Source: Glandiceps talaboti | Taxonomy: Eukaryota > Hemichordata > Enteropneusta > Spengelidae | NCBI RefSeq assembly: GCF_964340395.1 | Contig: NC_135554.1 | Location: 7,922,975-7,986,974 of the forward strand | Length of the DNA stretch: 64,000 bases | Reading direction: 5' to 3' | Part shown: positions 8,500-19,494 of the stretch, one piece after another | Numbering within the stretch: position 1 is the first letter of the stretch | Layout of the letters: each line of letters opens with the position of its first letter | Translations under genes and position numbers: made by a program | The notes under the pieces: generated by a model | What the model was told of the DNA's origin: nothing | Databases searched by the model: none | Seen by the model: only the letters and a program-made list of their open reading frames with translations

Positions 8500-11267
8500 C
8501 ATACATACATACATACATACGTACATACATACATACATACATACATACATACATACATACACAGGTGTACAGGTAGTGTCAGTTCAGTATCATTAAAACC
8601 TATTGGTGACACTGTTAGACTAAATAAACAGTATGCAAACAATTTGCAAAACCGTACACTATAAGTTCTTCGTCAGTTAAACCTTTTGCTTTCTGTGGTA
8701 GGTGAGTCTATATTTAATATATAATTATATTAGCATCATTCCGAAAAATAACTAAAATAATGTACAGAAACTTCAAATCCAAATAACTTACTTCGATGAT
8801 AACATTCTCCATTGCTTTCATTGTCACTTCTGAAACACCAACACTGTCTGTCAAGGCAGCTAGTTAGATTAAGGTTGGTTCCACACTTTTCCCTGTTGTT
8901 AACTTCTGTAGCACAGTATTCTAAATTGCAATAGAAATTAGAATTCCATTGTCTACATATAGTGTTAAAGGTACGACTGCCGGTGCCTGGGACCATATTT
9001 TGCATATGACTGAATGTATGTTTGGAGGTGGAGAACTTGTGATGACTCACTGGCAAGTAATCACCAAAATATAAACATTCCCTATCTGGGTTGTTCACAT
9101 GCAAATACCGCATATTTGAATAATCCTGAGTGACACACAATCTAAACAGCTGTATTTGTCTCATTTTGAAAGGTTTTTTCATTCTATAATTTGTGTATCA
9201 AGTTACCATCCTACGACATTCACAAACAATTTACATGTTACATGACCTGTGTGTTACTCGGAGCACAGAAAAAATGCTGAAAAACAAGACCCAGAAGCTA
9301 TGCTCTTTACAACAGTTTGAATTTCCCGCATTTGCATAGATTACCCATAATCCCCTTTATATAGGGCAGTTCTGTCTTTAAGATGATGTCTGGTTATTTA
9401 AAAGAGGAAAAGGCTCTATTATTTCCTTGCTTCCCATTTTATAATCTTTGTGGACATATACGTACGTATAGTACATGTTGATTAAAATGTCAACAAGCAA
9501 TGCCATGGCACTGGCTGTGGTTAGATTTGAATAACTATCGTGAAATAAAATGTGGCTGAAACTTCCATGAACACATTAAGGAAGTTATGAAACCATAGAA
9601 AAACATATGTTTAAAATGTGTATTTTCGGCACACGGATAATTATTTTCCGCGGTACGTAGAATGACGTAGTATAACGGTAAATCAATGTCTCAACGTTTC
9701 GCCTAAATGTAATATAAACCTTTGGCAAATATAGGCTTGAATTAGGTGACGGTCACGTGTCGAGTGACCGTGTGTGTAGAGAGTTGTTTCCGTATGAACT
9801 GGCAGTCTAGTCAGTGCTCTCTTCGTAGGCGGACACATCTCATACAGTATATCCGTTCCTGTTCTAATTATCTTTATTATGTACGCTACACGTATTTTGC
9901 TTTAGTACGTTGATTTAATGGAAAGAGATCCGACATTCCCCATACGATACCAATCAGAAGGCCACGGGCACAGGTTTCCAAAGATTTATTTACCGCAATA
10001 TACTAGGTTTGTTTAACTCTGGTTATTTCCTGGGCGGCGAACGTGCAAGCTTTAAGCTTACGATACAAGCTTTATGCGCCTTTAGTTGTGTTTTTATGTA
10101 CACAGTTATAAGAAATTGGGTGACTTTTATCCTCAAAATATTCCATATTTCTTCGAATTACTCATTAAAATGCAAAGCAATATCAACAAAACTTTATTGT
10201 ATATGTGAGCTACGTTATCATCAATGTATGTACCAAAGGTGGAAATTTGAACTAGTGACTTTTTTAAGATATTGCAAATTTATCGAAAATCATTATGGAG
10301 ATAACTCATTAAAACTTGAAGCTACAGCAACAAGAAATGTTCACTTTCTCCAAGGGTAAACAGCACACACATATATATACACACATTCCCTTGTGGAAGG
10401 TAAAATGAACACCTATGACGGCAAGATATTCAATACCGCCATCGCAGACTGTATCAATTCGAATGTTACACGAGTATTGTCACATTGCTTAGCAATTTGG
10501 TTACTACTTACGAGTGAAAACACACAAGATATCGTCACTTCCTATCCAACAACAATCAGTTGCATTACACCCACTTTCCCCGTCACCACCGTTAGTGCAG
10601 TTACGGATGAGTGGTACGCTGGAACAATTATCACCTGTTTAAACAAGACACAACACTGTGAACAGTGACGTTTAAGGCGTTTCAGCTCAAAGGGTATATA
10701 TACGATTATCTGTGTATTTTGTATGGAGGGGAGGGACATTTATATGCTCATGTACCTGTATAGTCAATGTGAATTGTTTATATATCATATGGCAAACCAT
10801 CAGAGTAACGCTAATAATAGTATGTATTACAGTTCGTCGTATACAGCAAACAAATGTCAGTGAATGGCCTTCATAACCTAAACAAATATGTCTGCTCTGC
10901 GTTCATCAAAATTTGCCTTTATAGTGTTTTACCTAATAATAACATTTACTATAGCATATATGTAGCATTTCGAAATGAATCAATATATTTTAAAACGGTC
11001 AAATGATATGTTTAAACTCGTCATATTTATTTCCTGAATGACTGACATGATATCAATTGACTTTTGCTATTACCTCGGTGGAGGAAATGTTGTTGGATAT
11101 ATGGGTAATAGATAGGAAAACAGTAGGAAATGTCACGGTCTACTTATATACTTTCACATAAGCGTATATTATATTATATTATATTTCGAAAACTTACCCG
11201 AGGTTTTGTCCAATACCAAACATAAATATACAAGCAAAACAGCAGGTGTTAACACAGATCTCGCCAT
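203..11267 (-). CDS. Two-trefoil-domain type I membrane protein (six exons)
   Basis: Predicted gene of six exons, minus strand: 11198-11267, 10512-10634, 8792-8920, 7071-7188, 1555-1649 and 203-414. The exon lengths sum to 747 nt (248 residues plus stop), and every junction keeps frame (phases 1,1,1,2,1) with GT/AG borders. The product begins with a hydrophobic signal peptide (about residues 1-23). Two P-type (trefoil) domains follow, recognised from cysteine spacing: the first is C-x8-C-x9-C-x4-CC-x8-C, the second C-x9-C-x8-C-x4-CWC-x10-C. Next come one strongly hydrophobic helix of about 25 residues with Cys-Asn-Ile-Lys on its inner side, and an acidic, proline-containing tail of about 100 residues. 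Trefoil domains are known in secreted mucosal peptides and as modules of larger proteins; a short membrane-anchored double-trefoil protein suggests a surface receptor or mucus-binding molecule (inference). The second trefoil domain is unusual in having Trp between the normally adjacent cysteines. Extra exons in the long introns cannot be excluded. Confidence 0.8.
415..1554. repeat. Intron with ~790-bp palindromic AT-rich repeat
   Basis: Positions 681-1035 are repeated in inverted orientation at about 1107-1466, with a spacer of roughly 70 bp. Each arm itself contains two or three degenerate tandem units of about 140-150 bp built on motifs like ATTATGCAAAT and TCATTAAA. Related sequence recurs at 10130-10330, and more weakly at 36650-37010 and 47770-47940. 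This looks like a foldback or MITE-type dispersed family with no coding capacity. Confidence 0.75.
1555..1649 (-). CDS. Trefoil gene exon 5: juxtamembrane tail
   Basis: A 95-nt exon entering in phase 2 and leaving in phase 1. It encodes a basic and aromatic stretch (VGKSWKDISWKDFIPG) followed by KKLKPGPRDEQ. The phase bridge between the membrane exon and the last exon is exactly what is required, which supports the assignment despite the 5.4 kb intron upstream. Confidence 0.7.
2023..2150. repeat. GC-rich poly-C block (GGCCCCCGGCC type)
   Basis: Several runs of nine or more C residues are separated by phrases such as TGGTCTTTTG and TTGCCCCC. The GCCCCCGGCC phrases recur in inverted form in the G-rich block at 6842-6956, on the other side of the inserted TIR element. 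No gene. Confidence 0.6.
2150..2400 (+). mobile_element. Possible LINE 3' tail
   Basis: One frame reads ITDVELFKGELKTHLCKQYY. This resembles the very C-terminus of CR1/L2-like reverse transcriptase ORFs, which often end in FK..LK.HL. It is followed by about 200 bp of AT-rich sequence with AATAAA-type motifs near 2357-2390. Only the tail is present; family assignment is tentative. Confidence 0.35.
2400..3127. other. Intronic AT-rich sequence, nothing recognised
   Basis: No coding exon, repeat unit or RNA gene was recognised here. It is part of the long fourth-to-fifth exon intron of the trefoil gene. Confidence 0.5.
3133..3163 (+). repeat. Left terminal inverted repeat
   Basis: 31 bp, beginning CAGTTCCC and ending GGACAGT, and the exact reverse complement of 6686-6716. 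The target-site duplication ATGAT precedes it at 3128-3132. Confidence 0.9.
3369..4725 (+). CDS. Small spliced gene inside the TIR element (63 aa, possibly truncated)
   Basis: Three exons join in frame: 3369-3387 (MATAES, donor gcg|gtaagt), 4107-4183 (acceptor cgacag, donor agt|gtaaga) and 4630-4725 (acceptor tgtatag, stop TAG). The product is hydrophilic (APSTEPKQIEPGDIKIETS, then MDLHPEVDNPHDLTAID). It has no recognised domain. After the TAG the same frame stays open for 30 more codons of charged, protein-like sequence (KKEKHIELYEEVDD), so the TAG may be a nonsense mutation in a longer ancestral ORF. The 5' side is CpG-containing, and AATAAA near 5322 could serve as the polyadenylation signal. 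The exon chain is inferred from splice consensus and phase only. Confidence 0.4.
4726..6685. other. Interior of TIR element, no transposase recognised
   Basis: Contains a possible polyadenylation signal near 5322 and AT-rich sequence. A 71-codon minus-strand frame at 4979-5194 has ordinary amino-acid composition but no recognised domain. The right end (6480-6716) is CpG-containing like the left end. Confidence 0.45.
6686..6716 (-). repeat. Right terminal inverted repeat
   Basis: Perfect 31-bp inverted partner of 3133-3163, followed immediately by the duplicated target ATGAT at 6717-6721. Confidence 0.9.
6842..6956. repeat. GC-rich block ending in poly-G (G15)
   Basis: Repeated GGCCGGGGGCAA-like phrases followed by an uninterrupted G run at 6942-6956. 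It is an inverted counterpart of the C-rich block at 2023-2150. Confidence 0.6.
7071..7188 (-). CDS. Trefoil gene exon 4: transmembrane helix
   Basis: A 118-nt exon (acceptor phase 1, donor phase 2) coding for a short stalk VQIETP, about 27 consecutive hydrophobic residues, and then SCNIK as a cytoplasmic anchor. The donor reads gtaaga. Because the acceptor phase equals the donor phase of both trefoil exons, they could be joined or duplicated freely. Confidence 0.78.
7189..8791. repeat. Intron with TACA microsatellite
   Basis: CA repeats at about 8423-8441 run into a TACA tract up to about 8562. The rest of the intron shows nothing recognisable apart from a possible exon-like frame ending near 8116 (see rejected items). 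Confidence 0.7.
8792..8920 (-). CDS. Trefoil gene exon 3: trefoil domain 2
   Basis: A 129-nt symmetric phase 1-1 exon with a gtaagt donor. It encodes REKCG, a Thr-Ser-Cys, then LDRQCWCF and a terminal ECYH. The spacing fits a trefoil domain except for the Trp inserted between cysteines four and five. The open frame continues upstream past 8920 only as intron read-through. Confidence 0.8.
8921..10511. other. Intron between the two trefoil exons
   Basis: Positions 10130-10330 contain two degenerate units of the same ACTCATTAAA / ATCGAAAATCATTA dispersed family seen at 681-1466. No further exon with trefoil cysteine spacing was found. Confidence 0.55.
10512..10634 (-). CDS. Trefoil gene exon 2: trefoil domain 1
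   Basis: A 123-nt symmetric phase 1-1 exon between a cag acceptor and a gtaagt donor. It encodes six cysteines in canonical trefoil order, including an adjacent pair in the motif NATDCCW. N-glycosylation sequons NCT and NAT are present. This is the clearest domain call of the gene. Confidence 0.85.
11198..11267 (-). CDS. Trefoil gene exon 1: signal peptide
   Basis: Codes MARSVLTPAVLLVYLCLVL followed by DKTS, a typical signal peptide. It ends one base into a Gly codon at a consensus donor (G|gtaagt), phase 1, matching the acceptor phase of the trefoil exon. The ATG is chosen because it opens the hydrophobic leader directly. Confidence 0.8.
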
Positions 11268-11735
11268 GTTAAGGAAATAACCCAAATAATGTCATTCTAA
11301 CCTTTTATACGTGTCTATCGTGATGTTTCTTATCGCATAATTTATAATCCGAAAGTTTAGTTGTAATTCCACAGAAGCGTGGTCAAAATTCGTGACAATC
11401 ATATCAGCGCCTTGTGTACAGTAACGACCGATCTGTCAAAGTGCACACAGTAAAAGTAAACAAAGTTCCTGTGCAGTTTATCCCAATCAGGTCAACTGTA
11501 TTCCACGGCTTTGTTTCAGATTTATAAAATTATATTGATTTGTATGACACTCTCCATTTAAGTGTGTTTTCATTTGTACACTGTGATGTAACGAATTGTA
11601 TTACGATGATCCGATGAATAATGGGATTAAACAACCCTTTCCATGGCCATATCCCTTCCGAACCGCCGCCTCTACCACTACAGCTGAGGTGGTTCCGTCT
11701 TTAATTTTGTATCAGATATCGTGGAAATATCTAAC
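11268..11735. promoter_or_regulatory. Probable promoter region of the trefoil gene
   Basis: Sequence immediately upstream of the signal-peptide exon on the minus strand. No convincing TATA box or initiator could be assigned, so the call rests on position only. Confidence 0.3.
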
Positions 11736-12890
11736 ATGATAGTAACTATCAACATGTGTACGTCAAGGAGTACCAATTGTTATCCGCCGGATTTAAACTT
11801 AACACACTACGTGCTGCATACTATAGACACTATCTACAGTAGGCACATGCACGCAGTTTGAAACAACAGTTTTCACCTGTAAAATATTTTGCATTCTGTT
11901 CACCAGTAATATCGCCAGCGAGTAACAGGAATACAGACAGAACAGAGGGGCGTGTTCGTATATGCATACGACTTGGATAGCCTGTGGTCCCGTCGACAGC
12001 GTGAGAATGCATTCGTAGATTGCAAACAAGCAGTACTTTAGTTCGTGTCTTTTTTGGCCATTGATATCGAACTCCTATCTTCCTCGGGCAAATCATTTTT
12101 TTTTGTTCGATAAAACAGATTCGCCTAAACATATCCAAAGAATATAATGCAATTTTGTAAACTTTGTAAAATGCTCTTATCAAGTATGGAGGGAGTTTGT
12201 TTCTATATACGAGTACATCATAAAATAATATTGATACTCTTGTTAATTATTCAACCAACATGCGCAAATTACCGATAAAAAAGAGACAGATTTAGACATT
12301 CGTATCTTTAGCGGAAACCATGTCGTGAGCGATCAGACGTAGTTGTCACGTGATTTATGTCATATGACAATACGTGTTTGCTGAATTCAAAGTTATGTCG
12401 AGATTGCATACATCGAGCCAGACGTTGCACGTCATGAATTATTAAATAATACGAATGATATCTAATTTTAGATTTGTTAGGTTTTACCTGATAAAAAGTG
12501 TATAGAAATAGGATTGACGGATACTGCAAGGGTCATTGAGGTTAAGGGACGTTTTGACATTGAGCTACGTCTGACAACTCGATATCACATATGGTTGATA
12601 TGAAGTGGTGAATCATGTATCGGTCAATTGCGAGGCCTCTTGAAAGTCCTGTCAAGATTGAAATATTCCATGATAATCCATTTAGTATTCTTTATAATTA
12701 TGTTCAAAGATATTTCAGATAAAGCATGAATGTAAAATAATTTAATTTTTATCTTAAGTATATAGATGTAAATAGTCGTTAAGATGCATGGACGTATGGT
12801 TAAAAGTTGAAGATTAAAGTATGTGTGATCTGTGTGTGATCGACTCAAACACAGCGCTGCCACTATTTGGATGGGATATACACCAGGTAA
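11736..12890. repeat. Direct duplication, copy 1
   Basis: Matches 13956-14870 in the same orientation. It begins at ATGATAGTAACTATCAACATG, runs through the shared phrases GTTCTTATCAAGTATGGAGG and CATGTCGTGAGCGATC, and on to about the AGATTAAAGTATGTGTGATC region. Divergence is appreciable (indels and substitutions), so the duplication is not recent. No coding exon recognised. Confidence 0.75.
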
Positions 12891-13027
12891 GTTAAAGTCC
12901 TTGGCTTTACTTTGTTCAAATTGTTAATTAGCATTTTGCTTTTACAACCCTATCCATGTCAACTAATGTTGATTGATTAGGATAGACAGATCTGACAGGC
13001 AGTGACAGACAAACAGACACACAAAGA

Positions 13028-13135
13028 TACATACATACATACATACATACATACATACATACATACATACATACATACATACATACATACATACATACAA
13101 TGATACATACATACATACATACATACATACATACA

Positions 13136-13169
<34 letters not shown>

Positions 13170-13421
13170 CATACTTACATACATACATACAGACAGACAG
13201 ACAGTCATACAGACACATACAGACACATACGCATAGACATATAATATTTATATTTACACATACATACATACATACATACATACATACATACATACATACA
13301 TACATACGTACGTACGTATGCACGCACGCACGCACACACATACATACATACATACACACGCACATATATACATACATACATACATACATACATACATACA
13401 TACATACATACATACATACAT

Positions 13422-13452
<31 letters not shown>

Positions 13453-13538
13453 GTCATACAGACACATACAGACACATACGCATAGACATATAATATTTAT
13501 ATTTACACATACATACATACATACATACATACATACAT

Positions 13539-13571
<33 letters not shown>

Positions 13572-13607
13572 TACATACATGCATACATACATACATACAT
13601 ACATACA

Positions 13608-13639
<32 letters not shown>

Positions 13640-13782
13640 CATACATACATACATACATACATACATACATACATACATACGTACGTACGTACGTATGCAC
13701 GCACGCACACACACACATACATACATACATACATACACACGCACATACATACATACATACATACATACATACATACATACAT

Positions 13783-13831
<49 letters not shown>

Positions 13832-13955
13832 TACATACATACATACATACATACATACATACATACATACATACATACATACATACATACATACATACAT
13901 ACATACATACATACATACATACATACATACATACATACATACATACATACATACA
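13028..13955. repeat. TACA satellite with higher-order structure
   Basis: About 0.93 kb of ACAT tetranucleotide repeat with embedded variant islands. A CAGACAGA / CATACAGACACA / ATAATATTTATATT block occurs at about 13186-13260 and again at 13422-13506. A CGTACGTA / GCACGCAC block occurs at about 13307-13335 and 13680-13707. The islands show that blocks of several hundred bp were duplicated, not just single tetramers. All long frames here are repeat artefacts. Confidence 0.9.
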
Positions 13956-14870
13956 CTATGATAGTAATTATCAACATGATTAGACAGGGAAATTTCGAAA
14001 ATTGGTACCGACTGCCATGCATTCCAGCCAGTTTGTAATACACATAATACATAATACGTGATGCAAACTATAGACAATATCTATATAAGGCACACACACA
14101 CAGTTTAAAATTATACTATCGTAGTTTTAATAACTATACTCATTTTACATTCTCTTGAAAAAACAAACAGATTCGCTCAAAAAAGAACACAATTTGTCAA
14201 CTTTTAAAATGTTCTTATCAAGTATGGAGGGAGAATGTTTCTATTTACGAGTTCAATATTGACACTCTTGTTAAATATTCAACTAACTTGGGCAAATTAC
14301 CGATAAAAAAAGACAGATGTAGACATTCCTATTTTTAGCGGAATTCATGTCGTGAGCGATCTGACGTACGTAGTTGTCACATGTTTTACGTCATGTGACA
14401 ATACGTATTTGCTGAATTGAAAGTTGTGTCATGGTTGCATTCATCGAGCAATAACATTATTGAAATGAGTGATATGAGTAATGAGTATGAGCAATATCTA
14501 ATATTAGATTTTTGTTTGTTTTAACTGATAAAAACATATAAAAATAGATATTGTAAGGGTCACTGTAGTTAAAGGAAGTTTTGATATTGGGTTATATTTC
14601 GTCTAATTTCGCATAATGTTGGCATACAGTAGTTAACCACTTATATCGGTCAAATGCGACACCTGATGTAAAAGCCCCGTCGAGATTAAAAGTTTCAATA
14701 ATAATACAATTATAAATTAGCATTCATCCTAATTATGTTGAAGTATATTCTCGATAATTTGGTAATTTGGTAAATAAAACACGAAGATATTCTAATTTAA
14801 TTTTCAAAATGAAACGGGTGTATGCTTACAGCTTGGTGATTAAATTAAGTGTGATCTGCTAAGTACGTAT
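13956..14870. repeat. Direct duplication, copy 2
   Basis: Second copy of 11736-12890. It starts exactly where the TACA satellite ends, so the satellite occupies the junction of the tandem duplication. Confidence 0.75.
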
Positions 14871-14963
14871 GGGTTTTAAGACTACTACTAATCATCCTGG
14901 TCCCAACTCGGACACAACTGTGCCGTCAATTTGGTGGGTAAAGTAAAGTTCACGCACGGTCGG

Positions 14964-15050
14964 ACGGACGGACGGACGGACAGACAGACGGACGGACGGA
15001 CGGACGGACGGAGCCCGTTGTAGTAGTCCCCACGTCGGGGGGGGGGGGGG
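14964..15050. repeat. (CGGA)n microsatellite and G14 tract
   Basis: CGGA/CAGA tetramers at about 14964-15011, then a pure G run at 15037-15050. No gene. Confidence 0.8.
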
Positions 15051-16052
15051 CAAAATATAAAATACGAAATATGAAATATGTTCATTCGAATAAATTATAT
15101 CCCACTTGGTAGTTCATCATAATCTTTTAAAACATTGCAAACTTAGACCGGCATATTTAATTGGCAGTACGACAGAATATAAAGTCACCATTGACTTGTT
15201 CTAAGAACGCCGAACAGCATGAGCAACAACATACCATGAATACAGTATCTGATACGGCGATAGATTTCCGCTCAGTCTTCTACCCAAAAGTGCCGTTTTT
15301 TGTGTCAACACGGATAACGTCTCAAAAAAGTGCATGTTTAGAGTCGGCACCGTAAACTAGGGTCGGTTTGATTATCGGAGACACACAGTGTCTTTATTTT
15401 GTTTTTGGTCTGAATAGCATATCTACGATGCATAATATAATATTATATTAGTTCATAACATTGCAATCAGCATTGTTGTTTAGACGGTAATCGGAGTATA
15501 CAGCGCCCTCTGTTGTATAAGCTTGAAATTATTTTCTTTTTTAATATTGAAAGCCCAATTAATACAATAAATTAGTTTGCGATTAAATACAGGTGCTATT
15601 GTCTTTTTTCTGCAATTCAATAAATGGCAGACTCCTCGTGGCACTTGTGTTCTCCTTTCTGCACTCTCAAATTAAGTAACTACAGAATGGCAGATCAGAG
15701 AGTTAACTTAACGTCAATGTGGTTTTTCACCTAAGTTGTAATACAAATTGACTTGTAACAATAGTTTTTGTTGTTAAATTTGGTTTAAGACAATTGGCCT
15801 CTTCAACTCCTCGACTGTCAAATATATGAGTTAAAAGTTTATAAATTTGTCATTTGTGAGACGAACATTCGTCATGATCACGTGTTCAAAACATGTATAA
15901 TTCTTGGGCAGAAGATTGAAAAGTTTTATTGTGATTTGTTCAGCATTGGTACTGAATAAAATATCAATATTTGATAGATCTAGACACGTGACTCAAATGA
16001 AAAAAAATACCCTTGGAAAATTATAGAGAAAGCATATTCCCTTCAAAGATAC
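15051..16052. other. Nothing recognised
   Basis: AT-rich intergenic sequence without a credible exon, repeat or RNA gene. Confidence 0.5.
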
Positions 16053-16132
16053 ATTCACACACACACGCACGCACGCACGCACGCACATACATACATACGC
16101 ACACACATACATACATACATACATACATACAT

Positions 16133-16231
<99 letters not shown>
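16053..16231. repeat. Compound CACG/TACA/CAGA microsatellite
   Basis: Three adjoining tetranucleotide tracts, ending in about 100 bp of CAGA. The VCLSVCLS-type frames on either strand are artefacts. Confidence 0.9.
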
Positions 16232-17090
16232 GGGAAAATGAAATCTGGCTTCACGGTGACTAACTGACAAGAAAGACTGTTAATTAATGTATAGTAAAAC
16301 ATATAGTTTCATTGAAATTGAGATACAATACAAGACGCTTTGTGGAATGGGATGAATCAAAATAATGTAATAACAATTAACGTGACATTTGCCCGTTTCA
16401 AATCAATGGTAGTAAATTTATATACAAGTGACATTCACCCGTGTAACACGATAAAACAGATGGACATTCAGAAGTGACGAATGATATGTTCACCGTTTAA
16501 ATATTAAGTCTTATTATACGTTAAATGACACTATGCATCGAAACTTCCCAGTAAGATTTTTTAGCACAAGTATGACGTCAGTCGTATGACGTAATATTGT
16601 AATATCTCCCTTTGATGACTCAATTTGACCTTCAACACAGACTCGTCAAAGTCTACGTACTCCTTAGATGATTACTGTGTTTGTTGATTTCCTGAGTGCC
16701 CAAACACCGATATTATCACCCCACCCCCTTTAAAGTTTCTGTTCAAATTCGACAACTCTTATGTTTCTGATGGTGATTGTCAACCTCCATCGTTTTTCTA
16801 TATTACATACCCGTAAATTGTAAATGGACATCGTCCTTCTAAAAAAAATGAACATAACTTTTCGCACCATTTACTGTAACATTCTTTTTTATTTTGTAAA
16901 CAGAAACACTTCATTGCGGACATTCGGCCTGCTTTCAATTGCATCGATCGATAATATCGATCGACCCTGAGTCGCCAAAATGAGCTCATTGAATATTGTT
17001 AGGATGATTTCGAAATATTGATTTGGCAATATTACAGTACTGTAGCCTACACTACAATCACAAGGATAAGGCCTTAAAAAATAATTGTTT
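16232..17090. other. Nothing recognised
   Basis: No supported feature. A short self-complementary ATCGATCGATAATATCGATCGA stands out at about 16942-16963. Confidence 0.5.
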
Positions 17091-17460
17091 GGTTCCAGAC
17101 ATAACTTTTTACTGCCGGCCCTAAAAAAAAATACGCATTCGAGAACAAAATAATAAAATCACTAAAATTGTGAAGTCTCATGAGAAATGGTGGATGCGTT
17201 AACGAACATCAAATTAAAAAGACGAAATAAAACTGTTCTTCCAATCTGTAATGGCTCTACATGTACATCCGATAGGAAGAAAATAACAACACAGACACCA
17301 TTTGGAAAACACTGAAATGAACTAAACACACAGAAAAAAAAATGAAATAAAATGAAAAATCTACCCACCCCACCTATTCTAAAATTGAGCGTAATCGGAA
17401 CCACACAATTCTTTTTATTAACCTTATTGATCACGACTCGACTACGTAGCAATAACCCAA
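17091..17460 (-). repeat. Dispersed repeat family R, copy 1
   Basis: Shares, with 17700-17910 (same orientation) and 19495-19720 (inverted), a core around TTCCAATCTGTAATGG, a CCGATAGGAAGAA phrase, and a CATTCGAGAA-to-GTGAAGTCTC segment. On the minus strand all three give LQIGR-type frames, but these are interrupted or short. Probably a non-autonomous mobile element. Confidence 0.6.
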
Positions 17461-17599
17461 ATCGACCACAACCGCTATATTGTCAATTTCAAGGCCTTTC
17501 CAAGTACGTGAGTACCATGTTCTTTCTAGACGACGGCAACACGTATACGAACTTAATGTAAATAAAATTGATTTAGCCAGCAGTATAATGTAGCCTAGA

Positions 17600-17910
17600 T
17601 TCAAGGATTGTTTGTCGATTTGGGTTATTGATCACGTGTTGACTGCGTGGCAATAACCCAAATCGACAATAATCTCTGAGGTCAAAAAAGTTGTTTGGAT
17701 CCGGTTATCCGACCCCACAGAGTTTTTCACGCCGTCCATAAACTTTTTTGTACGTATTCGAGAAAAATGATAACGAAATCGCGAAAATCGTGAGGTCTCG
17801 CAAGAAATAGTGGGTGCGGAAACTGACATCAACTTAAAAAGACAATATAAAACTATTCTTCCAATCTGTAATGGTTGTACATCTGATAGGAAGAAATAAA
17901 AGTTCAACTA
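17600..17910 (-). repeat. Dispersed repeat family R, copy 2
   Basis: Second copy, including ATTCGAGAAAAATGATAACG, the TTCCAATCTGTAATGG core and TCTGATAGGAAGAA. It is preceded at 17600-17670 by a GATTTGGGTTATTG / CAATAACCCAAATC inverted pair that also recurs near 17445-17465. Confidence 0.6.
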
Positions 17911-19120
17911 AAATTAAATCAAATCAAATTCCGACCAAGCATTCCTTGTTTCTGAGACCCTGTTTATAGGAAACACAAATAATTTTAATTTCGCTAAATA
18001 GTGGGTGTGCTGTACTCCTATTTATAATTGTTATGTAAATTGCTTGAGGTCAAAGGTTACTCCAGATGCTCAATTATGCCCTTTTCAAACACGACGTTGG
18101 TGATGTAATATTATTCACGGTGTATTGTATTAGGAATAACTATAAGTTATTTATTATAAACAAAACATTTTCGAACGTTTCAGTTGCAGTTAGTGCACAT
18201 TAAGTGCATCCAGTATAAGACCTAATTTCAAAAATTAAAACGTCAATAATAAACGTTTTAAGAAATTTTATTAAATCACTACATCATCACAAAAATGTGA
18301 TTTTTAACGCGTCATCATCAACATACATATAACAATGTATTTATCATATCGCATGGTCAAATGAAAACAATATTGCATTTAGTGTTACTTATACGTCACC
18401 TGTCACCAATCTCGCATTCTGATTTGTCGAGAGCCCTGGAGATACACAGGCGTATTTTTCACCAACAGCCGTATTTTTGCTTGTTGTATCACGTGATCAC
18501 TGCACGTCCCCTAGTAAGCAAATCTAGCAGACAACTAGAGATTGAGCTATAACCAGCATTTCCAATGCCAAATTTGTGGTCAATCGAACAAAATATCACC
18601 GTTGTATACATTGTAACAAGTCTTTGAACTGTACTTTTCATGTCACAGGGAAATAGTCAAAAATTACACACACAACCGTGAAAGTCCAGTGACGGCGAAC
18701 GCACGGTCGTCACGCGATCGTAAACATGAATTCCTAAATTTATGAAGGATATCAAAATTACCACCACAGAGGGTGTAATTTTTGCTTAACTAGAACAACA
18801 AAGCACTGATATCACGAACATTTATGTACATTTAATGGAATACAGTACGCAAAACAAAGACGCACTCATTTTTCAGCTGATGGTTATAAGTTTGAATATA
18901 TCGCTGAGTGATATGCAAATAGTAAACATTACGTCATACTACTGAGCAAACGCGCACCCTGATTGGATGATAAAGTTAAGGCTGACATGTAAACAACCGC
19001 ATTGCAGTTATCAGAGAGGTGCATGATACAACGCTCAACAGTATTACGCGGAAGTGATTTTATTTTAAAATGAAACAGCATTTTTAGACATTCAAAAATG
19101 AATTCATAGTCGCAGGTGAC
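17911..19120. other. Nothing recognised
   Basis: AT-rich intergenic DNA. No coding exon with splice support was found. Confidence 0.5.
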
Positions 19121-19275
19121 GTATAAGTATGTTATTTGCCAAATACTGTTCCACATCTTGCTGTTCGAGGTAATTTTTCTGGTATAACGGCTCGCCTCCG
19201 GCTCTCCTTTATACCAGAAAAATTACCTCTCGCAGCAAGATATGGAACGGTATTTGGCAAATAACATATACTTAT
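19121..19275. repeat. Hairpin element, ~65-bp arms
   Basis: The left arm at 19121-19187 (GTATAAGTATGTTATTTGCC onward) is complementary, with few mismatches, to the right arm at 19211-19275. The loop is a GC-rich segment of about 24 bp. Typical of a short foldback MITE. Confidence 0.8.
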
Positions 19276-19494
19276 CACACACAATAGTATACAACACGTC
19301 GACTCGAAAATCAACCAGAGCGTGTTTTTATGATACGATCTATCAGGCCTAATAAAAAAAAATGTGTCGTTCAGATTACGCTCAATTTTAGAATAGTAGG
19401 TAGGTAGATTTTTTATTTTATTTTATTATATATATATTTTATGTGTGAGTTCCGAGTGGGTTTAGGTTTTCCACTGTTTTCCAAACAGTCTCTG

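Noticed and set aside
8921-9182. N-terminal extension of the 148-codon frame containing trefoil domain 2
   Set aside because: A good acceptor lies at 8921 and the upstream part shows no domain; treated as intron read-through.
12928-14052. Very long MYVC / HTYI-repeat reading frames
   Set aside because: They are translations of the TACA satellite. The same happens at 8375-8642, 20378-20842, 21133-21480 and 35171-35371. No splice or domain support.
16013-16302. VCLS / DRQT-rich frames
   Set aside because: Artefact of CAGA tetranucleotide repeats.
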